Shown: positions 31,940 to 40,929 of the stretch, piece by piece
Layout of the letters: every line of letters starts with the position of its first letter
Numbering within the stretch: the stretch's first letter is position 1
NCBI RefSeq assembly: GCF_900313035.1
Contig: NZ_OMPS01000046.1
Coordinates: forward strand, 124,001-188,000
Source: Ruegeria sp. EL01
Lineage (GTDB): Bacteria > Pseudomonadota > Alphaproteobacteria > Rhodobacterales > Rhodobacteraceae
Direction of reading: 5' to 3'
Length of the DNA stretch: 64,000 nucleotides
Position numbers and translations under genes: made by a program
Notes under the pieces: generated by a model
The model's database searches: none
Seen by the model: only the letters and a program-made list of their open reading frames with translations
What the model was told of the DNA's origin: nothing

Positions 31940-33763
31940 TCAGCTTAGCATTCCCTTGCCATGACCAACCGCCGATTGCATCGTTTTTACAACAACAAAC
32001 GCATCCCGAAGATGACTTCGCTCAAAGTCGGACAAATCCGGCGGCGGTAGGTAATTGTCTGGCTTTTCGCCGGATTTGACCAGCCTGACCTGATGTTCCA
32101 GCCGTGCCTCTGCGATCAGATCATAGGCATCCAGCAGATCCCGGGCACCGGATGGGCTGAGGACGCCGGTGGATTCTGCAGCCTTCAGGCGCGCGCGCGT
32201 ATTCGCCTCGCTCAATTGTCCCTGAAGACTGTAAATTCGGGCCAGATCAACCACTGGAACGACGCCATTGTGCTTTAGGTCCAGCGTGTTGCGATGTTCG
32301 CCGGATCGGACCGTCGCGAACCCCCGCAGCAACCCAAGCGGCGGAGTATGCTTCAGAGAATTGGAAATCATGTGGGCCACAAAGATCGAGTTCGCGTTGG
32401 CGGCACCAAGCGTATGGGCCTGCAGGTCTTCGAAAAGTTCGAACTGGCCACCGATGGGCCGCAGATCGAACATGACCGAGGCCAGCATTTGTGCTTCGGG
32501 ATTTGGTTTTGCGATCCATCCTCGGAAGTAGTCGCGCCAAACCTGAACGGGCTGACACCAGCGCGGGTTGGTCGCCATCATGTCGCCGGGACAATAGAAG
32601 TATCCGCATGTGTTCAGCCCGTTTGAAACGAACCTGGCCAGTTCCTGAAAATAGGGCATGTCGGCATCCGTCACGCTGTCGTCCAACATCAGGCAATTGT
32701 CCTGATCCGACACACCGGTCTGTTCCTGCCGACCTTGAGAGCCACAGGCCAGCCACAGATAAGGGGCAGGCGGTGACCCCAGTTTATGTTCGGCCAGGGT
32801 CAAAAGGCGACGGGTGGCGGTGTCGGCGATATCGGTGATCAGACGCGTGACGATCTCATGCCGGTTTCCGCCGGCCACGAGTTGTACCAACAGCTGCGGG
32901 ATATCTGCGGTGACCAAAGCCATCTCTTCGGCTGATTGCGCACGGGCGATCCGGCGCACCATCTCGGCAGAATTGACGGCTTGATAGTGAGTCAAATCGG
33001 TCTGTGTCACGATGCCGATCAGATGTCCGCCTTCGCAAATCGGGATATGGCCTATCCCACGTTCCATCATCACGTGCAGAACATCCGAACCGATGTCGCT
33101 GGGTGACAGCGTTATGGGGTCGGGCGTCATGATCTTGGAAATCGTAGTGGTGTCGGGCATGGCGTTGGCTACGAACTTGCTTGAGATATCGCGCAGGGTC
33201 GCAATCCCCACCAGGCTGTCGTGCTCCGTTACGCAAAGGGACGAGATACGCTTGTCCCGCATGATCTGCGCTGCTTTTTGTACAGGCATGGATGCGTCAC
33301 ATGTTGCTGGGGCAGCGGCCATCAACACGTCGATCGCCGTGGTGGCAAGGCTTTGAGGGCCGGTGCGACTGGCCCGTTTTCGGTCAAAAAACCGGGACAC
33401 AACATCATGTTCTTGGATCAGAGATTGAAACATCCCGGTCGGCACGACGAAAAGCACAGTCGGCGTATCCGCACGGGCGTTGGTACAGGCGATTCCGCCT
33501 TTTAACAGACCCCGCTCGCCAAAAGAGTTACGCAATCCCAGATGCGATACGACCGCGCCATTCTCATCCGTGATTTCGACCTGTCCTTCATAGATGATGT
33601 ATACCCCGGGCAATTCCTGTCCGTGCGCATAGACGGCAGAGCTCTCTTCGATCTCAAGCACTTGGATCTCTTGTGCGAGATCGTTCATCACAGGATCGGG
33701 CAGCGCGTCATAGGGGTGAACGGATTTCAGAAACCGGGTGATCCGACTTTGCGACAATGTCAT
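31940..33763 (-). CDS. cNMP-binding/CBS/DUF294 nucleotidyltransferase
   Basis: 607-residue cytosolic signalling protein. Cyclic-nucleotide-binding domain 1-125, CBS pair about 145-262, DUF294 putative nucleotidyltransferase about 300-440 with the GlnD-like motif GSQGRQEQ at 341-348 and the metal-binding D-Q-D at 353-355, then a DUF294 C-terminal helical domain to the end. It would sense a cyclic nucleotide and/or adenylates and transfer a nucleotidyl group to an unidentified protein. It is separated from actP by a terminator but is transcribed in the same direction, followed by the membrane exonuclease gene. Confidence 0.88.
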   Translation of the reverse strand: MTLSQSRITRFLKSVHPYDALPDPVMNDLAQEIQVLEIEESSAVYAHGQELPGVYIIYEGQVEITDENGAVVSHLGLRNSFGERGLLKGGIACTNARADTPTVLFVVPTGMFQSLIQEHDVVSRFFDRKRASRTGPQSLATTAIDVLMAAAPATCDASMPVQKAAQIMRDKRISSLCVTEHDSLVGIATLRDISSKFVANAMPDTTTISKIMTPDPITLSPSDIGSDVLHVMMERGIGHIPICEGGHLIGIVTQTDLTHYQAVNSAEMVRRIARAQSAEEMALVTADIPQLLVQLVAGGNRHEIVTRLITDIADTATRRLLTLAEHKLGSPPAPYLWLACGSQGRQEQTGVSDQDNCLMLDDSVTDADMPYFQELARFVSNGLNTCGYFYCPGDMMATNPRWCQPVQVWRDYFRGWIAKPNPEAQMLASVMFDLRPIGGQFELFEDLQAHTLGAANANSIFVAHMISNSLKHTPPLGLLRGFATVRSGEHRNTLDLKHNGVVPVVDLARIYSLQGQLSEANTRARLKAAESTGVLSPSGARDLLDAYDLIAEARLEHQVRLVKSGEKPDNYLPPPDLSDFERSHLRDAFVVVKTMQSAVGHGKGMLS

Positions 33764-33785
33764 CAGGGGCCTCCGGGTTTCGTTT

Positions 33786-33820
33786 AGAAAAATCCCGCCC
33801 GGTGGTATGCCGGGCGGGAA
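33786..33820 (-). terminator. Terminator after actP
   Basis: Perfect 10-bp stem TCCCGCCCGG/CCGGGCGGGA with a 7-base loop; on the minus strand it is followed by ATTTTTC. It lies between the actP stop and the start of the DUF294 gene, so the signalling genes need their own promoter or readthrough. Confidence 0.85.
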
Positions 33821-33872
33821 CAGTAAGTCGAAAGACGCGGCCTTTGGAGGTTATCCAACGACCGCATCAGGC

Positions 33873-35657
33873 TCAATGATCCAGAGCTGCACCCGCACCA
33901 CGGGGAATGCGGACGCTTTCGACCAGATCTTTGATCTCCTGCGGGGTCTCTTTGGTCATGCCCGCAACAATGTAGGCAGTACCAAAGTTGATCATTGCAC
34001 CGATGGCGCCGAACGACGTCGACTTGATTGGACCCAGAAGCGGATCAGCATCGGTGAACGAGTTGGTGCCCGGAATGAACAGCCAACCTTTGTGCAGGAA
34101 GATGTAGACCAGCGTAACGGTCAGACCCGCCAGCATGCCAGCAACCGCGCCGGTGTTGTTGATGCGGGTCGAGAAGATCCCCATCATCAGCGCCGGGAAG
34201 ATCGAGGCAGCCGCCAGACCAAACGCCAGGGCCACGGTTTGCGCCGCAAATCCCGGTGGGTTCAGACCCAGGTAAGTTGCCACAACGATGGCAACGGCCA
34301 TTGCGATACGCGCCGCCAGCAACTCTCCTTTTTCTGAGATCTGCGGGTTGATGGCCCCTTTGACAAGGTCGTGGGACACAGCTGACGAGATCGCCAGCAG
34401 CAGGCCGGCTGCGGTTGACAGAGCGGCCGCAAGACCACCGGCAGCGACAAGACCGATCACCCAACCCGGCAGGTTGGCGATCTCGGGGTTGGCCAGAACC
34501 AGGATGTCACGGTTGAACTTGGTCAGCTCGTTACCGACCCAGCCTTTTTCTTCCGCGATGGCAGTCATGGCTTCGGACTTGTCGTTGTAGTACTGGATTT
34601 TGCCGTCGCCGTTCTTGTCTTCCCAGTCCAGCAGACCGGTTTTCTGCCACGTGGCCATCCAGTCATACCGCGGATCGTTGTCGATATTTTCGACCGAAAC
34701 CGCGCCACCTTCGATGCCACCGTTGGGCCACATCATGTCACTGATGTTCAGGCGTGCCATAGCGCCAACCGCGGGGGCGGTCAGATACAGCAGTGCGATG
34801 AACACCAGCGCCCAACCGGCAGACCAGCGTGCGTCAGACACTTTCGGCACCGTGAAGAAGCGCATGATGACATGTGGCAAACCAGCTGTACCGATCATAA
34901 GCGATAGTGTGAACAACACCATGTTCAACGTGTTCGAGTGATGGGCCGTGTATTCGTTAAAGCCCAGCTCGGTCACGATCGCATCCAGCTTGGTCAGCAG
35001 CGGCTCACCACTTGCGGTATCGCCAAACAGACCCAGTGCCGGAACAGGATTGCCGGTTAGTTGCAGCGAGATAAAAATCGCTGGGATGGTGTAGGCGGTG
35101 ATCAGCACGCAATACTGCGCGACTTGCGTGTAGGTCACGCCTTTCATTCCACCCAGAACCGCATAGGCAAACACAACGCCTGCGCCGATCAGCAGACCGG
35201 TAGTGTTGGGCACCTCGAGAAAGCGGCCAAAGGCTACGCCCACGCCGGTCATCTGACCGATCACATAGGTCACCGAAGCAACGATCAGACAGATCACTGC
35301 AACGATACGGGCGGTCTGGCTGTAGAAGCGGTCACCGATGAATTCCGATACGGTGTACTTGCCGAACTTGCGCAGATACGGCGCCAGCAGCAGTGCCAGC
35401 AGCACGTAACCGCCGGTCCAGCCCATCAAGAAAGAGCTGTTGTCGTAGCCGGTGAAGGCAATCAGGCCCGCCATCGAGATGAACGAGGCCGCAGACATCC
35501 AGTCCGCCGCTGTCGCCATACCGTTTGTGACCGGATGGATGCCGCGACCCGCGGCGTAGAATTCTGATGTGGACCCTGCACGGGCCCAGATCGCGATGCC
35601 GATGTAGAGCGCGAAACTCGCGCCTACAAACAGCAGGTTGATGGTAAACTGATCCAT
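33873..35657 (-). CDS. actP: Acetate/solute sodium symporter ActP
   Basis: 594-residue sodium:solute symporter of the ActP branch with about 13 spans; it takes up acetate and other short carboxylates. Family features are AAGRGIHPVTNGMATAADWMS near the N-terminus and GLAAALSTAAGLLLAISSA in the middle. A long soluble insert (about 300-385, with DWEDKNGDGKIQYY, an EF-hand-like acidic loop) sits between spans, a variant seen in marine members. It is translated after DUF4212 (15-base gap), the usual partner. Confidence 0.9.
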   Translation of the reverse strand: MDQFTINLLFVGASFALYIGIAIWARAGSTSEFYAAGRGIHPVTNGMATAADWMSAASFISMAGLIAFTGYDNSSFLMGWTGGYVLLALLLAPYLRKFGKYTVSEFIGDRFYSQTARIVAVICLIVASVTYVIGQMTGVGVAFGRFLEVPNTTGLLIGAGVVFAYAVLGGMKGVTYTQVAQYCVLITAYTIPAIFISLQLTGNPVPALGLFGDTASGEPLLTKLDAIVTELGFNEYTAHHSNTLNMVLFTLSLMIGTAGLPHVIMRFFTVPKVSDARWSAGWALVFIALLYLTAPAVGAMARLNISDMMWPNGGIEGGAVSVENIDNDPRYDWMATWQKTGLLDWEDKNGDGKIQYYNDKSEAMTAIAEEKGWVGNELTKFNRDILVLANPEIANLPGWVIGLVAAGGLAAALSTAAGLLLAISSAVSHDLVKGAINPQISEKGELLAARIAMAVAIVVATYLGLNPPGFAAQTVALAFGLAAASIFPALMMGIFSTRINNTGAVAGMLAGLTVTLVYIFLHKGWLFIPGTNSFTDADPLLGPIKSTSFGAIGAMINFGTAYIVAGMTKETPQEIKDLVESVRIPRGAGAALDH

Positions 35658-35672
35658 TTTCCCCGCGCTCCC

Positions 35673-35954
35673 TTATTCTTCCACGCCGTATTCGGCGTCT
35701 AGCTTGTTCATGCGCCAGGCGTAGTTGAAGATCAGCACCAGAAAGACCAGGATCGATCCCTGTTGTGCGAACCAAAAGCCCAGATCGGTGCCGCCGACAG
35801 CGATCCCCGACAGTAGTGGACGCAGCAGAATGCCGAATCCAAACGACACCAGCGCCCAAATCACGAGGCTGATGTAGATGAGGCGCAGATTGGCCTGCCA
35901 ATAGCCCTTATCGGACTCGGCAGTCTGCGCGGAGTTAGATGATTGATCCGCCAT
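35673..35954 (-). CDS. DUF4212 membrane protein, partner of ActP
   Basis: 93-residue protein with two transmembrane spans (about 26-46 and 63-80) and family pieces YWQANLRLIYISLVIWALVSF and AYRMN-like NYAWRMNKLD. DUF4212 proteins are almost always encoded just before an ActP-type symporter and are thought to be a small subunit of it. GGAGGAA precedes the start. Confidence 0.88.
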   Translation of the reverse strand: MADQSSNSAQTAESDKGYWQANLRLIYISLVIWALVSFGFGILLRPLLSGIAVGGTDLGFWFAQQGSILVFLVLIFNYAWRMNKLDAEYGVEE

Positions 35955-35983
35955 CGCGGGTTCCTCCTTCGCTTCCTCGTTGG

Positions 35984-36020
35984 GCGGCCCGTGCCCAACT
36001 CCTCCAGTGCTGCGGGCCGC
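35984..36020. other. Inverted repeat in the DUF4212-actP leader
   Basis: GCGGCCCG and CGGGCCGC are perfectly complementary 8-mers 21 bases apart, about 30 bases before the DUF4212 start. On the minus-strand transcript the loop holds GGAGGAG without a start codon after it. A leader structure affecting expression is possible. Confidence 0.35.
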
Positions 36021-36136
36021 TTCTCGATTGTGCCAAACACCGGTTGGTGTCAGGCAAAACTCCTCTGGTCCGCCAAAGCGGGTCCATTGAAGTATTCTGT
36101 TGTAGGATCAAAGCCCTTGGGCTCGTCTCCTCCCCC

Positions 36137-36820
36137 TTATCTCAGTGCGTCGCTGACGAACCCTTCAAGATCGCTGGCGATGTCATCGATTTTACCCATA
36201 GCGTCAGTACGTTGCAGGACGCCGTGGGATTCGTAGTAGGTAATCAGCGGCGCGGTCTGGGCGTGATACGCCTCAAGCCGCGAGGCCACGGTTTCAGCGT
36301 TGTCATCGGCACGTCGCTTGAATTCAGTGTGGCCGCATTTGTCACATTTGCCTTCAACAGCCGGTTGTTTGAACCGATCATGGAAGCCCTCGCCGCAACC
36401 AGCGCAGGTGTAGCGACCCGAGATACGGATCACCATTTCCGCGTCTTCCACTTCGAGGCTGATGGCCGCGCTGATCTTTTGATCGTTTTCTGACAGCAAC
36501 CCGTCGAGTGCTTCGGCCTGAACTGTTGTGCGCGGGAAACCATCAAGAATGACGCCCTTGGCGCAATCAGGTTCGGCCATACGGTCGCGCAGGATTGCGA
36601 TGACGATCTCATCGCTGACCAGATCGCCGGCTTCCATCACGGCCTTGGCGGCTTTGCCAGCTTCGGTTCCTGCTGCAACAGCCGCACGTAACAGATCGCC
36701 CGTGCTAAGTTGGACCAGGCTGAATTTGTCTTCCAGCATGCGGGCCTGTGTGCCCTTCCCAGCGCCTGGAGGGCCGAGAAGGATGAGAACGGCGGGTGAG
36801 GTAGTTGTAGCTGTATCCAT
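36137..36820 (-). CDS. adk: Adenylate kinase (zinc-LID type)
   Basis: 227-residue adenylate kinase: P-loop GPPGAGKGT near residues 12-20, GFPRTTVQAEAL, and a LID with four cysteines (CAGCGEGFH and CDKCG) that bind zinc as in Gram-positive-type Adk. It converts AMP + ATP to 2 ADP. Its ATG lies eight bases after the acs stop, so it is coupled to acetyl-CoA synthetase and would remove the AMP that enzyme makes. Rhodobacteraceae usually carry adk in the ribosomal-protein operon, so this may be a second copy. ATG 36820 is chosen over TTG 36850. Confidence 0.9.
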   Translation of the reverse strand: MDTATTTSPAVLILLGPPGAGKGTQARMLEDKFSLVQLSTGDLLRAAVAAGTEAGKAAKAVMEAGDLVSDEIVIAILRDRMAEPDCAKGVILDGFPRTTVQAEALDGLLSENDQKISAAISLEVEDAEMVIRISGRYTCAGCGEGFHDRFKQPAVEGKCDKCGHTEFKRRADDNAETVASRLEAYHAQTAPLITYYESHGVLQRTDAMGKIDDIASDLEGFVSDALR

Positions 36821-36827
36821 CACACCC

Positions 36828-38792
36828 TCACTTGCTCGCCCGGTTTTCAATCAGGTCTTCGACGACCGACGGGTCTGCAAGGGTCGATGTGTCGCCCAGT
36901 GATCCAAAGTCATTCTCGGCAATCTTGCGAAGGATGCGGCGCATGATCTTCCCTGACCGGGTCTTGGGCAGGCCGGGGGCCCACTGGATAACATCCGGCG
37001 AGGCAATTGGACCAATCTCGGTCCGGACCCAGGTGCGCAGCTCTTTAACAAGCTCATCACTGGGTTCGCGATCATTCATCAGCGTGACGTAGCAGTAGAT
37101 GCCTTGCCCTTTGATGTCATGGGGATAGCCGACCACGGCGGCCTCCGCTACAGCGGCGTGCGCAACCAGCGCGCTTTCGACCTCAGCGGTGCCCATGCGG
37201 TGACCCGAGACGTTGATCACGTCGTCGACGCGGCCGGTGATCCAGTAATCGCCATCTTCGTCCCGACGACAGCCGTCACCAGTAAAGTAGTAACCTTTGT
37301 AATCCGAGAAATAGGTCTTCTCGAACCGTTCATGATCGCCCCAGACGGTGCGCATCTGACCGGGCCAGCTGTCCTTGATGCACAGCACGCCTTCGACACC
37401 ATTGCCAGTGATTTCGACGCCCGATTGCGGATCGAGAACGACAGGTTCAATACCGAAGAAGGGCTTCATCGCCGAGCCTGGCTTCATCGCGTGGGCACCG
37501 GGCAGGGGCGTCATCAAGTGACCACCGGTTTCGGTTTGCCACCAGGTATCGACAATCGGGCAGCGTCCACCGCCGATAACCTCATTGTACCAGTTCCAGG
37601 CTTCAGGGTTGATCGGCTCGCCTACAGTGCCCAGCGTCCGCAGATCGCTTAGGTCGCATTTCTCGACCCATTCGTTGCCTTGCCCCATTAGGGCACGCAA
37701 TGCGGTGGGGGCGGTATAGAACTGGTTCACCTTGTGCTTTTCGCAAACCTGCCAAAAGCGGGACGCATCCGGGTAGGTTGGTACGCCTTCGAACATCAGC
37801 GTGGTCGCGCCATTGGCCAGCGGGCCGTAAACGATATAGCTGTGTCCGGTGACCCAACCGACATCGGCAGTGCACCAGTACACGTCGCCTTCGTGATAAT
37901 CGAAGGTGACCTCATGAGTCATCGCGGCATAGACCAGATAGCCACCGGTGGTGTGCACGACGCCTTTGGGCTGACCCGTTGAACCGGAGGTATATAGGAT
38001 GAACAGCGGATCTTCGGCGCTCATTTCAGCAGGGGCACAGTAGTCATCGGCCTCCAGCGCCATTTCATTATAGTCGAAATCGCGACCGTCGATCCAAGTG
38101 GTCTGGCCATCGGTTCGCTTGACCACCAGACATTTCACAGTGTCTTTACAGTGCAGCAAGGCCGCATCAGCGTTGGACTTCAGCGGAGTCTTGCGACCAC
38201 CGCGCGGCGCCTCATCAGCGGTAATGACGACCTTAGCGTCACAGCCGTTGATCCGTGCCGACAAAGCATCGGGTGAAAAACCGGCAAAAACGATCGAATG
38301 AATGGCGCCAATCCGCGCGCAGGCCAGCATAGCATAGGCGGCCTCGGGGATCATCGGCATGTAGATGACAACGCGGTCGCCCTTGCGTACACCCAGCGAT
38401 TCCAGAATATTGGCCATCCGGCAGGTACGGCGATGCAGCTCGGCATAGGTGATGTGCTGTGCTGCGTCGTTTGGATCATCCGGTTCCCAGATGATGGCGG
38501 TCTGGTCGCCACGTGTTTCAAGATGGCGATCCAGACAGTTCGCCGAAACGTTCAGCGTGCCGTCTGCATACCAGTTGATTTTAACCGCGCCAAAATCGTA
38601 GTTGACGTCTTTGACCTGGGAAAACGGTTTGATCCAGTCAACCCGCTTGCCTTGCTCACCCCAGAACGCGTCAGGATCGTTGATTGAAGCGGCATACATG
38701 TCGGCATATTTGTCAGCATCAACATGCGCGTGGGCAACGGTTTCTGCGGATGGCGGATATGTCTTGGCATCTGCCTGGGCAGCGGTGGTCAT
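36828..38792 (-). CDS. acs: Acetyl-CoA synthetase
   Basis: 654-residue AMP-forming acetate-CoA ligase. Key motifs: ATP loop [14 protein letters not shown] (about 262-275), [10 protein letters not shown] (substrate/A5 region), [31 protein letters not shown], and the C-terminal [11 protein letters not shown] with the lysine that is acetylated in known Acs proteins. Together with ActP/DUF4212 and Adk it forms an acetate-scavenging module. GAGGAG precedes the start. Confidence 0.95.
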   Translation of the reverse strand: MTTAAQADAKTYPPSAETVAHAHVDADKYADMYAASINDPDAFWGEQGKRVDWIKPFSQVKDVNYDFGAVKINWYADGTLNVSANCLDRHLETRGDQTAIIWEPDDPNDAAQHITYAELHRRTCRMANILESLGVRKGDRVVIYMPMIPEAAYAMLACARIGAIHSIVFAGFSPDALSARINGCDAKVVITADEAPRGGRKTPLKSNADAALLHCKDTVKCLVVKRTDGQTTWIDGRDFDYNEMALEADDYCAPAEMSAEDPLFILYTSGSTGQPKGVVHTTGGYLVYAAMTHEVTFDYHEGDVYWCTADVGWVTGHSYIVYGPLANGATTLMFEGVPTYPDASRFWQVCEKHKVNQFYTAPTALRALMGQGNEWVEKCDLSDLRTLGTVGEPINPEAWNWYNEVIGGGRCPIVDTWWQTETGGHLMTPLPGAHAMKPGSAMKPFFGIEPVVLDPQSGVEITGNGVEGVLCIKDSWPGQMRTVWGDHERFEKTYFSDYKGYYFTGDGCRRDEDGDYWITGRVDDVINVSGHRMGTAEVESALVAHAAVAEAAVVGYPHDIKGQGIYCYVTLMNDREPSDELVKELRTWVRTEIGPIASPDVIQWAPGLPKTRSGKIMRRILRKIAENDFGSLGDTSTLADPSVVEDLIENRASK

Positions 38793-39218
38793 TTTTGAGG
38801 CTCCTCCCTCTGGACTGGGTTAAGTTAGGATCTTTCGCCAACCGATCGGGCAATGTCGATCCCGTTCCTCCACAATCGGAATAATAATGGGTTTGGAAAA
38901 GAAATAAATAAATAGCAGTAATCCTTGGATTTGTTTGTAAATAAATTTTTCAACACTGGCGCTTCTGGTAAATAAAATCTCACAGAGTAGAAAAAAAATA
39001 ACCAATACAGCTGGTTGAATGTAATGTCCACGCACGCTTATTGGCGTTAGAATCGCGTCGAAATGATCTCTTGCCAGCCCCGATCTGTCTCAGCCGAACG
39101 CGTGACCGGATCGATCCTTGTCCTGACCTCCCGCATGCAGGGTTGGCACATCCGAATGTTGGCGCTAGCTTCTTTCACAAGCGCCTCGGGAAGGGGCGCA
39201 CCAATGGGAGAACTTACG
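38793..39218. promoter_or_regulatory. AT-rich divergent intergenic region, acs / TRAP transporter
   Basis: The longest gene-free stretch in the window (426 bases). Positions about 38875-39020 are strikingly AT-rich compared with the flanking DNA and hold repeated TAAATAAA-type words and A-runs. Short open frames here lack ribosome sites and look spurious. It must contain the promoters of acs (-) and dctP (+); the AT-rich block could be a bent or IHF/H-NS-like protein-bound segment. No clear -35/-10 pair could be assigned. Confidence 0.6.
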
Positions 39219-40235
39219 ATGAAAAAGATGTTGAGCGGTGCAGCCGTCGCCGCCCTTGGCGTTGCCTTCGTATCCGAAGCCGCAGCCACCGAATGGAACG
39301 CGTCCGTTTGGGGCAAACGCCGCGCCTTTACCGAGCACGTCGAGAAACTGGCCGAGCTGGTCAGTGAAAAAACCGGCGGAGATTTTACGATCAACGTCAG
39401 CTACGGCGGACTGTCCAAGCCCAAGGAAAACCTGGATGGTATCGAAATTGGTGCCTTCGAGATGGCTCAGTTCTGTGCAGGTTACCACCGGGACAAGAAC
39501 CGTGCGATTACGGTTCTGGAATTGCCGTTTCTTGGCGTCAACAATCTGAATGAAGAAGTTGCCGTCAGCCACGCTGTCTATGATCATCCTGCTGTTAAGG
39601 ACGAGATGGCGCAGTGGAATGCGCGCATCATCATGACGTCACCCATGCCCCAATACAATATTGTCGGGACCGGCGAACCCCGTGATGAGCTTGCCGATTT
39701 CGACGGAATGCGCGTCCGGGCCACAGGTGGTCTTGGGCAGGCTTTCGAGGCGGTTGGCGGTGTGCCGACATCCGTCCCGGCGACCGAAGCCTATAACGCC
39801 ATGGAATCCGGCGTTGTTGATACCGTGGCCTTTGCCCAGCACGCGCATCTGTCCTTTGGCACAATCAACGAAGCCGATTGGTGGACCGCCAACCTGAACC
39901 CCGGCACGGTCAATTGCCCGGTAGTGGTGAATATCGACGCTTACGAAGCTCTGCCAGCCGAGCATCGTGAGGCGCTTAACAGCTCTGTCGATGAGGCCAT
40001 TGATCACTATCTGGCGAATTACGGAGGCCTGCTTGAGCAATGGGACAGCGTTCTGGACGAAAAGGGCGTTCAGAAAGTCATGATTGACGATGCTGTGATT
40101 GAAGAATTCCGTACTACGGCAGCTGATCCGATCCGCGAGAAATGGATCGCGGACATGACGGCGCAAGGCTTGCCGGGGCAGGACCTCTACGATCTGGTGC
40201 AGCTAACGCTGAAGCAGCAGCGCGGCGGCAACTGA
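39219..40235 (+). CDS. dctP: TRAP transporter substrate-binding protein DctP
   Basis: 338-residue periplasmic solute receptor of the DctP family. Signal peptide about 1-22 (KKMLSGAAVAALGVAFVSEA). Mature motifs include EIGAFEMAQFCAGY, GMRVRATGGLGQAFEAVGG with the carboxylate-binding arginine, and PATEAYNAMESGVVDTVAF. The frame is open to 39063, but ATG 39219 gives a proper signal peptide and has GGGAG eight bases upstream. It feeds the DctQM membrane pair. The ligand is an organic acid or similar carboxylate; proximity to acs does not fix which. Confidence 0.9.
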   Translation: MKKMLSGAAVAALGVAFVSEAAATEWNASVWGKRRAFTEHVEKLAELVSEKTGGDFTINVSYGGLSKPKENLDGIEIGAFEMAQFCAGYHRDKNRAITVLELPFLGVNNLNEEVAVSHAVYDHPAVKDEMAQWNARIIMTSPMPQYNIVGTGEPRDELADFDGMRVRATGGLGQAFEAVGGVPTSVPATEAYNAMESGVVDTVAFAQHAHLSFGTINEADWWTANLNPGTVNCPVVVNIDAYEALPAEHREALNSSVDEAIDHYLANYGGLLEQWDSVLDEKGVQKVMIDDAVIEEFRTTAADPIREKWIADMTAQGLPGQDLYDLVQLTLKQQRGGN

Positions 40236-40244
40236 TCGCAGTTC

Positions 40245-40276
40245 CCGGGCGCCGTTATTGGGCGCCCGGCATTTTC
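40245..40276 (+). other. Hairpin between dctP and dctQ
   Basis: Perfect 9-bp GC-rich stem CCGGGCGCC-GTTATTG-GGCGCCCGG, then CATTTTC. It is probably an attenuator or 3' stabiliser that lets the binding protein be made in excess over the membrane subunits. Confidence 0.6.
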
Positions 40277-40296
40277 AAGAATAGGGGATCACCGGA

Positions 40297-40926
40297 ATGG
40301 CAGGACAAGCCACGGTGCTGGAGGACGGCAGTCGCCTCAGCCAGCTCGATCAGCATTTGCTGCGCGCAGAGAAGGTTCTGGCGCTGATCAGCGGGATGGC
40401 GGTTTTTGGATTGATGGTACTGGCCGTTGTGTCCGTGGGAGGGCGCAACGCCTTCAACGCCCCTTTGCCCGGGTATGTCGACTGGATCGAACAAGCCATG
40501 CCGCTGATTGCTTTTCTAGGCATCTCTTACGTTCAGCGCGATGGTGGGCATATTCGGATGGATATTGTCATCTCGCGCCTGCAGGGACGGGCATTGTGGC
40601 TGTTCGAACTGATCTCGGTGATCCTGATCCTTGTCCTGATGCTTGCACTGGTCTGGGGCAGTTGGTCCCATTTCGACCGGTCCTTTGATTTTGGCGCCCC
40701 GCTTTGGAGCAGGGATAGCTCTATCGACATTGGTATCCCTCTTTGGCCTGCCAAATTGCTCGCACCAGTTGCATTCTCGGTTTTGTGCCTACGGCTGGCT
40801 CTGCAGGTCTGGGGCTATGGGCGGGCTTTTGTGCTGGGGCTGAAAACACCAGTCGCTGTCCCTTTGATTCAGGATGCCGCAGCCCTGGCCGCTGCCGAGG
40901 CCGAGCAGCTTGAAGGGCAGGACTAG
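40297..40926 (+). CDS. dctQ: TRAP transporter small permease DctQ
   Basis: 209-residue membrane protein with four predicted spans and the DctQ pattern (NAPLPGYVDWIEQAMPLIAFLGISYVQRDGGHIRMD). It bridges receptor and large permease. The next gene follows after three bases. Confidence 0.88.
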   Translation: MAGQATVLEDGSRLSQLDQHLLRAEKVLALISGMAVFGLMVLAVVSVGGRNAFNAPLPGYVDWIEQAMPLIAFLGISYVQRDGGHIRMDIVISRLQGRALWLFELISVILILVLMLALVWGSWSHFDRSFDFGAPLWSRDSSIDIGIPLWPAKLLAPVAFSVLCLRLALQVWGYGRAFVLGLKTPVAVPLIQDAAALAAAEAEQLEGQD

Positions 40927-40929
40927 CGC

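Noticed and set aside
39063-39218. N-terminal extension of DctP (52 residues)
   Set aside because: ATG 39219 starts a normal signal peptide with a good ribosome site; the upstream frame has no such features.
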